12,725 nt of DNA from JBEIDK01 sp040383485 (GTDB lineage: Bacteria > Bacteroidota > Bacteroidia > UBA4408), in the NCBI GenBank assembly GCA_040383485.1, contig JBEIDK010000090.1:1-12725 (forward strand), given 5' to 3'. Position numbers and translations under genes: made by a program. Position 1 is the stretch's first letter; each line of letters opens with the position of its first letter. The notes beneath the pieces were generated by a model. It saw nothing but the letters and a program-made list of their open reading frames with translations. It did no database searches and had not been told where the DNA came from. Of the stretch, positions 1 through 6,053 are shown in pieces.

Positions 1-4
1 ATTC

Positions 5-32
5 AGAATTCAAAATTTAGAATTCATAATTT
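5..32. repeat. Two tandem copies of an AT-rich 14-mer downstream of atpG
   Basis: Positions 5-18 read AGAATTCAAAATTT and 19-32 read AGAATTCATAATTT, so two adjacent 14-mers differ at one base. They begin only a few bases after the atpG stop, and a further partial unit may precede them at 1-4. A loosely similar low-complexity tract (AAATTATGAATT) lies in the atpA leader near 2671-2682. Short AT-rich repeats of this type are common between Bacteroidota genes. No function can be assigned. Confidence 0.45.
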
Positions 33-35
33 GTT

Positions 36-920
36 TTATCCGTTCAACGCCTCCGAACCACCAACAATTTCTAAAATTTCATTGGTAATACTTGCTTGGC
101 GGGCTTTGTTGTAAGTCAGTTTTAAATCCTTTATTAATGCACCAGCGTTATCAGTTGCTTTGTGCATAGCTGTCATACGCGCGCCATGCTCACTTGCATA
201 AGAGTCTAAGAGTGACTTAAATAATTGAAGTTTTAATGATTTTGGAATTAAATCGGCAACAATTTGTTCTTTGTTTGGCTCAAATAAATAATCAACTTTA
301 TTCGATTTGCTATTTGCAGTTTTGGCTGGTGGCAACACAGGAAGTAATTGCTCTTCAATTAAAATTTGAACCGCAGCATTTTTAAACTGATTATAAACCA
401 AAATAACTTTATCGAACTGCTTGTTTACAAATGCCTGCATTACATGTTCTGCAACAGGTGCTACATTATCGAAAGTTAAATTATCGAAGAGTTCGTTTAA
501 GTGTCTAGGTAAATCCGAACCAACTATATGATAATCGGTACGTTTAAAAAACTCGTCCGCTTTTTTACCTACACAAAGTACGCTGATGTTTGTATTGGTG
601 TATTGTTTTATTATTTGGTTGGTATGCTTAATAACATTGTTATTGAAAGCACCGCATAAACCTCTGTTAGAAGTAACGGGTATAATCAATACATTTTTTA
701 CTTCACGTTGCTCGCCATATTTACCTTCGCTGCTATTTTCAAGCGATGCGCTAAGGTTCTCTAACAATTCTTTTAGTTTGTTAGCATAAGGACGCATTTG
801 TGTAATAGCATCTTGCGCCCTACGCAACTTAGCCGCCGAAACCATTTTCATGGCTTTGGTAATTTGCTGTGTACTGCTTACCGATACTATCCTATTTCGT
901 ATTTCTTTTAAGTTTGCCAT
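36..920 (-). CDS. atpG: F1 ATP synthase gamma subunit
   Basis: This encodes the central rotor stalk of F1, whose coiled coil turns inside the alpha3-beta3 head and couples proton flow to ATP synthesis at the inner membrane. The protein is 294 residues, normal for the family. The N-terminus MANLKEIRNRI, with ITKAMKMVSAAKLRRAQ following, is the conserved first coiled-coil helix. The C-terminus carries the gamma signature as ITNEILEIVGGSEAL, where most homologs have SGAEAL. The frame is open for 10 more codons to an ATG at 950, but those codons lie in a palindromic repeat and give a non-conserved sequence, so the ATG at 918-920 was chosen. Its leader is A-rich (AAAGAAAAAATGAA). It lies 153 nt downstream of atpA on the same strand and is probably co-transcribed with it. 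The genes beyond its 3' end are outside the window. Confidence 0.97.
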   Translation of the reverse strand: MANLKEIRNRIVSVSSTQQITKAMKMVSAAKLRRAQDAITQMRPYANKLKELLENLSASLENSSEGKYGEQREVKNVLIIPVTSNRGLCGAFNNNVIKHTNQIIKQYTNTNISVLCVGKKADEFFKRTDYHIVGSDLPRHLNELFDNLTFDNVAPVAEHVMQAFVNKQFDKVILVYNQFKNAAVQILIEEQLLPVLPPAKTANSKSNKVDYLFEPNKEQIVADLIPKSLKLQLFKSLLDSYASEHGARMTAMHKATDNAGALIKDLKLTYNKARQASITNEILEIVGGSEALNG

Positions 921-935
921 TTCATTTTTTCTTTT

Positions 936-1033
936 ACCACATAGAAACATAGTTTTTCTTGCACTATGTGTTCCGCTTTAGCGGTTTATTGACTAACTAT
1001 TTTTAGATGTTTTTTTCTATGTGCCTATGTGGT
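936..1033. repeat. Palindromic intergenic element between atpA and atpG
   Basis: ACCACATAGAAACATAG (936-952) and CTATGTGCCTATGTGGT (1017-1033) are inverted repeats matching at 15 of 17 positions, with 64 nt between them. The 7-mer CTATGTG occurs at 964-970, 1017-1023 and 1025-1031, and its complement CACATAG at 938-944. Inside lies a smaller hairpin, CCGCT-TT-AGCGG (973-984). The transcript of the atpA-atpG unit could fold into a long stem with an internal hairpin. From memory, CACATAG/CTATGTG palindromes recur between genes in many Bacteroidota, so this may be one copy of a dispersed non-autonomous (REP- or MITE-like) family. That was not checked. Alternatives are an RNA processing or stability element, or an attenuator. 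Confidence 0.65.
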
Positions 1034-1073
1034 TATATTTTCCATTTAGTTCGCACAATAGTAAATCACAATC

Positions 1074-2654
1074 TTATTTTTCGTAACGTTTGCTTAATTC
1101 TTTACAAACTTGTTCCAATGTCGCAGTCATTTCGTCGGTAAGTTTACCAGCACGTAAATCGTTTAACACCGCTTTATGTTTTTGCTCCAAAATTTGTAAA
1201 TATTCAGCTTCAAACTCTCTTACTTTATTTAATGGCACGTTTCGTAATAAACCTTTGGTTCCGCAGTAAATAATAGCAACTTGTTTCTCAACTGAAAGTG
1301 GAGAGAATTGACCTTGCTTTAATATTTCCACATTACGTGCACCTTTTTCTAATACTGATTTTGTTGCAGCATCTAAGTCAGAACCAAATTTAGAGAAAGC
1401 CTCTAATTCACGGTATTGTGCCTGGTCTAATTTTAAAGTACCAGCCACTTTCTTCATTGACTTAATCTGAGCATTACCACCCACACGCGATACCGAAATA
1501 CCTACGTTAATAGCTGGACGAACACCAGAGTTAAACAAGTTAGACTCAAGGAATATCTGACCATCAGTAATAGAAATTACATTGGTAGGAATGTATGCCG
1601 AAACGTCGCCAGCTTGAGTTTCAATGATTGGTAAAGCTGTTAACGAACCGCCGCCCTTTACTTTGTCTCTTAATACTTCTGGCAAATCATTCATTTGCGA
1701 AGCAATTAAATCGGAAGCGTTAATTTTAGCAGCACGCTCTAGCAAACGACTGTGTAAGTAGAAAACGTCTCCAGGATAAGCCTCACGTCCTGGTGGGCGA
1801 CGTAATAACAATGAAACCTCACGGTAGGCTACAGCTTGCTTAGATAAATCATCATAAACAATTAATGCTGGACGACCAGTATCACGGAAATATTCACCAA
1901 TTGCGGCACCTGCAAACGGAGCGTAAAACTGCATTGGAGCAGGATCAGATGCAGTTGCAGAAACAATTACAGTATATTTCATTGCTCCAGCATCTTCAAG
2001 AGTTTTTTGTAATGAAGCCACCGTAGAACCTTTTTGTCCAATAGCAACATAAATACAAAATACAGGTTCGCCTTTATCGTAAAATTCTTTTTGGTTGATG
2101 ATGGTATCAATACAAACTGCTGTTTTACCAGTCTGGCGGTCACCAATAACCAACTCACGTTGTCCACGTCCTATTGGAATCATGGCATCAATTGCTTTAA
2201 CACCAGTTTGTAATGGTTCAGTAACCGGCTGACGGTAAATAACACCTGGCGCTTTGCGCTCCAATGGCATCTCAAAAGTTTCTCCTGTTACAGCACCTTT
2301 TCCATCAATTGGATTTCCTAATGTATCAACTACACGTCCTAATAAACCTTCTCCTACAGGAATTGAAGCAATTTTACGTGTGCGTTTTACAACATCACCT
2401 TCTTTAATAGTATTTGAAGAACCTAAAATTACTGCACCAACATTATCTTCCTCTAAGTTTAATACGATGGCTTTCAAACCATTTTCAAACTCAATTAACT
2501 CACCCGATTGTACGTTTGATAAGCCATAAATACGTGCAATACCATCCCCTACTTGAAGCACAGTACCCACTTCTTCTAATTCAGCCTCGCTTTTAAAGCC
2601 TGCAAGCTGTTGTCTTAAAATTGCAGAAACTTCTGCTGGTTTTACATCTGCCAT
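1074..2654 (-). CDS. atpA: F1 ATP synthase alpha subunit
   Basis: This encodes the non-catalytic nucleotide-binding subunit of the alpha3-beta3 head of F1. At 526 residues it is close to the usual bacterial length. Domain order is canonical: an N-terminal helix and beta-barrel (about 1-95, with QVGDGIARIYGL near 35-45), the nucleotide-binding domain with Walker A GDRQTGKT (171-178) and Walker B-like ALIVYDD (263-269), then the C-terminal helical bundle. The signature PAINVGISVS (380-389) is followed by the expected arginine finger, Arg390, in SRVGG. The start at 2652-2654 (MADVKPAEVSAILRQQL) matches the family N-terminus. No Shine-Dalgarno site is visible. The next gene upstream is divergent radA, not atpH, so this atpA-atpG pair appears separated from the other atp genes on its 5' side. 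A candidate promoter lies about 55 nt upstream. Confidence 0.98.
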   Translation of the reverse strand: MADVKPAEVSAILRQQLAGFKSEAELEEVGTVLQVGDGIARIYGLSNVQSGELIEFENGLKAIVLNLEEDNVGAVILGSSNTIKEGDVVKRTRKIASIPVGEGLLGRVVDTLGNPIDGKGAVTGETFEMPLERKAPGVIYRQPVTEPLQTGVKAIDAMIPIGRGQRELVIGDRQTGKTAVCIDTIINQKEFYDKGEPVFCIYVAIGQKGSTVASLQKTLEDAGAMKYTVIVSATASDPAPMQFYAPFAGAAIGEYFRDTGRPALIVYDDLSKQAVAYREVSLLLRRPPGREAYPGDVFYLHSRLLERAAKINASDLIASQMNDLPEVLRDKVKGGGSLTALPIIETQAGDVSAYIPTNVISITDGQIFLESNLFNSGVRPAINVGISVSRVGGNAQIKSMKKVAGTLKLDQAQYRELEAFSKFGSDLDAATKSVLEKGARNVEILKQGQFSPLSVEKQVAIIYCGTKGLLRNVPLNKVREFEAEYLQILEQKHKAVLNDLRAGKLTDEMTATLEQVCKELSKRYEK

Positions 2655-2708
2655 TATCTTATGAAATTATAAATTATGAATTTTATTTCTTGTTCTTAAA
2701 ATTTGGCG

Positions 2709-2741
2709 CGAATGTAGAGTTTTTTTTGACAATTAACCAAA
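2709..2741 (-). promoter_or_regulatory. Candidate Bacteroidota-type promoter for atpA-atpG
   Basis: On the minus strand TTTG (complement of 2738-2741) is followed by 21 nt and then TACATTCG (complement of 2709-2716). The Bacteroidota primary sigma consensus is TTTG, about 19-21 nt, then TAnnTTTG. The -7 box therefore matches at all but one defined base (C for T). It leaves a leader of about 50 nt before atpA and fits the 185-nt divergent gap with radA. No transcription data support it. Confidence 0.42.
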
Positions 2742-2839
2742 CAAGATTGTTTATTATATTCAATGTTTTTTAAATTGTATTTTATTTGTTGAATTGCCCT
2801 AAAAAAATAAACGTATCATTAAACTTTCAAATTATCATA

Positions 2840-4207
2840 ATGGCCTTTAATAAAGCTTCGTCGGTAAAAACCCAATATGTGTGCTCCAACTGCGGTGCAT
2901 CAAGTGCAAAGTGGACTGGCAAATGCAATTCATGCAATCAATGGAATACTTTTTCTGAAGAGGTTGTTGCAAAAAAAAGTGTAAGCCAATCAATATTAAA
3001 ATCAAGTTTAAAAGTTTCAAAACCAATAAATGAAATAGTAAGTAATTCTGAAGCAAGGATTACATTGGTAGAAAATGAATTAAATATTTTGTTTGGAGGT
3101 GGAATTGTACGTGGCTCACTCATTCTTTTTGCTGGTGAACCAGGCATTGGTAAGTCAACACTAATGCTACAGTTAGCTCTTGAGAACTCAGCACTTAAAA
3201 TTCTATATATTTCGGGAGAAGAAAGTGAGACACAAATAAAATTAAGAAGTGAAAGACTAAATTTAAACAATCAAAATTGTTATATTTTTTCTGAAACTTG
3301 TGTTGAGCTGCTTAGTGCAGAGTTTGACAGAATTAATCCCGATATTATTATTATTGATTCAATTCAAACAATTTATTCAAATAACATTGATGCCTTGCCT
3401 GGAAGTGTTTCACAAATTCGAGAAACAGCTTCAGCATTAATGAGTATTGCAAAAGAAAAAAATATTTCAATTTTTCTTATTGGACATATTACCAAGGATG
3501 GCTCAATTGCAGGTCCGAAACTTCTAGAACATTTAGTTGATGTTGTTTTGCAGTTTGAAGGTGATAAAAATAATAGTTTGCGTACTATTCGTAGTTATAA
3601 AAATAGATTTGGCAATACCAATGAATTAGTTATTTACGAAATGACTTCAGCAGGTTTGGTTGAGAATACTAACCCTTCTGATTTGTTAATTACAAAATTT
3701 GATGCTGATAGAACTGGTATAGCAATTGGATGCTGTGTTGAAGGCTCACGTCCAATTATGTTAGAAATTCAGGCATTAGTATCAACAGCAGTTTATGGCA
3801 CACCTCAAAGAAACTCAAATGGTTTTGATTATAAAAGACTAAACATGTTACTGGCAATTTTAGAACGTAGGTGCGGATTTAGATTGGCCATGAAAGATGT
3901 TTTCTTGAATATAGCAGGTGGATTTAGAACTGAGGATCCTGCAATTGATTTGGCTGTTGTTTGCGCTATTCTCTCATCTAATGAAGACATACCAATTAAT
4001 CCAAAAATATGTTTTGCTGGCGAAGTTGGCTTGAGCGGTGAAATAAGACCATCACAAAAAATTGATTTGAAAATTAATGAGGCAGCGAAAATAGGTTTTG
4101 ATAAAATTATTGTCTCTAAATATCATTCAAAATTTTCTAAAAATAATGGAATTGAAATTTGTGCGGTTAGTAATTTAACCGAATTACTTTCAATTACTTT
4201 TGGTTAG
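2840..4207 (+). CDS. radA: DNA repair ATPase RadA (Sms)
   Basis: RadA is a RecA-related hexameric ATPase that drives branch migration of recombination intermediates and helps RecA in repair. The 455-residue protein has all family parts in order: an N-terminal C4 zinc finger (Cys15, 18, 29, 32), a RecA-like core with Walker A GEPGIGKS (99-106), Walker B-like DIIIID (168-173), the RadA-specific KNRFG motif (254-258), and a C-terminal Lon-protease-like domain (about 290-455, with GGFRTEDPAIDLA and FAGEVGLSGEIRP). The frame is open from a TTG at 2786, but the conserved N-terminus begins at the ATG at 2840, preceded by A/T-rich sequence without a Shine-Dalgarno site. It stands alone on the plus strand, divergent from atpA, and no intrinsic terminator is evident after it. 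Confidence 0.97.
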   Translation: MAFNKASSVKTQYVCSNCGASSAKWTGKCNSCNQWNTFSEEVVAKKSVSQSILKSSLKVSKPINEIVSNSEARITLVENELNILFGGGIVRGSLILFAGEPGIGKSTLMLQLALENSALKILYISGEESETQIKLRSERLNLNNQNCYIFSETCVELLSAEFDRINPDIIIIDSIQTIYSNNIDALPGSVSQIRETASALMSIAKEKNISIFLIGHITKDGSIAGPKLLEHLVDVVLQFEGDKNNSLRTIRSYKNRFGNTNELVIYEMTSAGLVENTNPSDLLITKFDADRTGIAIGCCVEGSRPIMLEIQALVSTAVYGTPQRNSNGFDYKRLNMLLAILERRCGFRLAMKDVFLNIAGGFRTEDPAIDLAVVCAILSSNEDIPINPKICFAGEVGLSGEIRPSQKIDLKINEAAKIGFDKIIVSKYHSKFSKNNGIEICAVSNLTELLSITFG

Positions 4208-4253
4208 TAATTTTATTTGACCAATCTGATTCATGTAGCGACTTAGACCCACA

Positions 4254-4429
4254 ATTAAACCCAGATTACGCATTAGAAATTCTATTACAACTCAAAACCC
4301 TTTCAAAATATGAAGTAAACAACTTTTTCTCATGCATCATATATTCAATATTATTGATTCGTAAAAGTTCATATTTTATTGGGCTTTGGCGTTTCACTAC
4401 TTACCAATAACACGTAATCTGGGATTAAA
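4254..4429. repeat. 176-bp segment bounded by 17-bp imperfect inverted repeats
   Basis: ATTAAACCCAGATTACG (4254-4270) and CGTAATCTGGGATTAAA (4413-4429) are inverted copies matching at 15 of 17 positions, with an uninterrupted 11-bp core (CCCAGATTACG / CGTAATCTGGG). The 142 bases between have stops in all frames that I followed. No clear target-site duplication flanks the arms. The form fits a MITE, a decayed insertion sequence or a large hairpin. The arms are too far apart for an ordinary terminator. Confidence 0.5.
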
Positions 4430-4443
4430 ACACCAATTTGAAA

Positions 4444-4460
4444 GAATAGTTTTACTATTC
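4444..4460. repeat. Short hairpin GAATAG-TTTTA-CTATTC
   Basis: This is a perfect 6-bp inverted repeat with a 5-nt loop. The stem is AT-rich and no T-run follows on either strand, so it is a weak terminator candidate for radA at best. It lies just right of the inverted-repeat segment and may belong to the same inserted sequence. Confidence 0.25.
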
Positions 4461-4487
4461 AATTAGCCAACTTGTGAGAATTTGCTT

Positions 4488-4589
4488 ATGTCTTTTAAAG
4501 AGATACTTGATGAAGAATTTGCTGGTAAATTTGATTTAGTGTATTTAAAACTTGAAGTGACGCCAACATTTTGTAGAATGGTTAGTTGA
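4488..4589 (+). pseudogene. Possible remnant of a small gene with a frameshift
   Basis: An ATG opens a 33-codon frame, MSFKEILDEEFAGKFDLVY..., which reads like real protein up to LKLE. It then changes to TPTFCRMVS and stops. Reading on in the +1 frame from about 4558 gives RQHFVEWLVEDN and a stop (TAG) at about 4597-4599, also protein-like. Dropping one base near 4557-4560 would join the halves into one reading frame of about 36 residues. I do not recognise the family. It could be a degraded fragment of a longer gene, a small real gene with a sequencing or natural frameshift, or chance. The nfu gene ends 24 bases beyond, on the other strand. Confidence 0.3.
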
Positions 4590-4622
4590 AGACAATTAGA
4601 ATTGTTTAATTACGTGAGTAGT

Positions 4623-4868
4623 TTATGCTGCTACTACAGATTTTATTTCAGGAGATGCCCTTTTTATGGCGTCTTCTATTCCAGCTTTCATAGTCATTGT
4701 ACTCATGCTACAACTACTGCATGCCCCTAAAAGTTTAACTCTTGCCACATAATCTTTCGTAACTTCAACCAATTCAACATCGCCACCATCAGCTTCTAAA
4801 TAAGGCCTTATTTGCTTAAGTGCATCTTGTATTTTATTTATAATGGTTGGGTCGGTTATACTATTCAT
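4623..4868 (-). CDS. NifU C-terminal (Nfu) domain iron-sulfur carrier
   Basis: An 81-residue protein consisting only of an Nfu domain. LKQIRPYLEADGGDVELVEV (17-36) is the typical first half. GACSSCSMSTMTMKAGIEDAI (48-68) holds the CxxC pair Cys50/Cys53, by which two subunits would bridge a cluster. Nfu proteins accept Fe-S clusters from the assembly scaffold and pass them to client enzymes in the cytoplasm. It lacks the A-type N-terminal domain of E. coli NfuA and the N-terminal half of NifU. It starts 31 nt after the end of mrp on the same strand, so it is probably the second gene of an mrp-nfu operon. Both products would act in cluster trafficking. The start at 4866-4868 gives a normal Nfu N-terminus. 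Confidence 0.93.
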   Translation of the reverse strand: MNSITDPTIINKIQDALKQIRPYLEADGGDVELVEVTKDYVARVKLLGACSSCSMSTMTMKAGIEDAIKRASPEIKSVVAA

Positions 4869-4899
4869 GTTTGAAATATTCTTTACGAAATTAATATAA

Positions 4900-5982
4900 T
4901 TAAGCAGTTATAGCTATTTTATTTGCATTAGCAATTGCTACTTGCTGCGCTACATTTTGAGCAAGGTTAATAAAGGCAGCTGATTGTAAACTTCCCTCTA
5001 ATAATACTGCTGGCCTTCCTATATCTCCACTTTCTCTGATTGCTTGAACAATAGGAACCTCTCCAATAACAGGTATACCTAATTTATCAGCTAAGTTTTT
5101 TGCACCATCTTCACCAAATATGTAATACTTATTATTCGGTAATTCAACGGGTGTGAAATAGGCCATATTTTGAACAATACCTAAAACAGGTACATTAATA
5201 CTAGGTAGCTGAAACATGGCAACCGCCTTTTGAGCATCGGCCAAGGCAACGGCTTGAGGTGTACTTACAATAACAGCACCTGTAAGTGGAACTCCTTGTA
5301 CTAAAGAAAGATGAATATCTCCAGTTCCAGGTGGCAAGTCAATAAGTAAATAATCTAAGTCATCCCACCAAACATCTGTAAATAATTGGTTTAATGCCTT
5401 TGATGCCATAGGTCCACGCCAAACAACAGCCTGATTTGCTTCTGCAAAGAAACCAATACTCATTAGTTTTATGCCATAACTTTCTACTGGCAGCATGTAA
5501 CCTTTCCCATCAACATCTTTCATCATAGGTTTGTCATGCTGCACATCAAACATGATATGCTGTGAGGGGCCATAGATATCTGCATCAACTAATCCAACCT
5601 TAGCTCCTTGTCTAGCCAGCGCTATGGCTAAGTTTGAAGATATTGTTGATTTACCCACTCCACCTTTGCCAGAAGCTATTGCTATAATATTTTTTACATT
5701 AGGTAATATAGCTTTGTTTCCTCCTCTTTGAGATGTAATGTTAGCGGTCATTTTTACATTTACATTGGCCTCTTTATCTACGAAATGAAGAATAGCATTA
5801 ACACATGCTTTATGAATCATATCTTTCATTGGGCATGCGGGAGTTGTAAGTACAACTGTAAAATTTACATTTTTGCCTTCAATTACAATATCTTGAACCA
5901 TTCCAAGTGTTACGATGTCTTTCTTCAAATCTGGGTCATCTACATTTCTTAATGCTTCGACAACTAATTCTTTACTTATCAT
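4900..5982 (-). CDS. mrp: Mrp/ApbC-family iron-sulfur cluster carrier ATPase
   Basis: A 360-residue P-loop ATPase of the Mrp/NBP35 family, which binds and transfers Fe-S clusters in the cytoplasm. The N-terminal MIP18/DUF59 domain spans about 1-85 and has its conserved Cys50 in TTPACPMKD. The ATPase domain carries the deviant Walker A GKGGVGKS (105-112), VDADIYGPS (132-140), the Mrp hallmark WRGPMASKALNQL (188-200) and LLIDLPPGTGD (212-222). Where most Mrp proteins have a CxxC pair after NMSYF, this one reads QNMAYFTPVELPNNKYYIFG (271-290), without cysteines. From memory, this form is common in Bacteroidota. How such proteins hold a cluster is unclear. It is followed by nfu after 31 nt. The preceding gene on the strand ends 71 nt upstream, and no good promoter match was found in that gap. 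Confidence 0.95.
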   Translation of the reverse strand: MISKELVVEALRNVDDPDLKKDIVTLGMVQDIVIEGKNVNFTVVLTTPACPMKDMIHKACVNAILHFVDKEANVNVKMTANITSQRGGNKAILPNVKNIIAIASGKGGVGKSTISSNLAIALARQGAKVGLVDADIYGPSQHIMFDVQHDKPMMKDVDGKGYMLPVESYGIKLMSIGFFAEANQAVVWRGPMASKALNQLFTDVWWDDLDYLLIDLPPGTGDIHLSLVQGVPLTGAVIVSTPQAVALADAQKAVAMFQLPSINVPVLGIVQNMAYFTPVELPNNKYYIFGEDGAKNLADKLGIPVIGEVPIVQAIRESGDIGRPAVLLEGSLQSAAFINLAQNVAQQVAIANANKIAITA

Positions 5983-6053
5983 TTAAGTGCGTAATTATTA
6001 TTTAGAATAAAATTGGGGTTCCTCTACTAAGAATTTATTTTTTTAAGTAAAAT

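Larger units (their letters stand above)
4208..4622. other. 415-base gap between convergent radA and nfu
   Basis: This is the longest stretch without a confident gene. It contains a 176-bp segment bounded by inverted repeats (4254-4429), a short hairpin (4444-4460) and a possible frameshifted gene remnant (4488-4589), each listed separately. No reading frame of substantial length is open on either strand. It lies at the 3' ends of two convergent genes, a place where insertions are well tolerated. The best reading is scar tissue from an old insertion, but no transposase is recognisable. Confidence 0.6.

Noticed and set aside
36..950. Longer atpG frame starting at 950
   Set aside because: The extra 10 codons fall in the palindromic repeat and give MFLCGKRKNE, unlike any gamma subunit. 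MANLKEIRNRI at 920 is the conserved start.
2747..2778. Possible radA promoter TTG-N21-TAAATTGT
   Set aside because: The -7 box misses the final TTTG, and the tract is so AT-rich that matches of this quality are expected by chance.
2786..2839. Upstream extension of radA from a TTG codon
   Set aside because: It places 18 non-conserved residues before the zinc finger. The ATG at 2840 gives the normal RadA N-terminus.
4328..4339. TCTCATGCATCA shared in inverse orientation with 9049-9060
   Set aside because: A 12-mer shared by chance is expected several times in a 12.7-kb AT-rich window, and the similarity does not extend beyond it.
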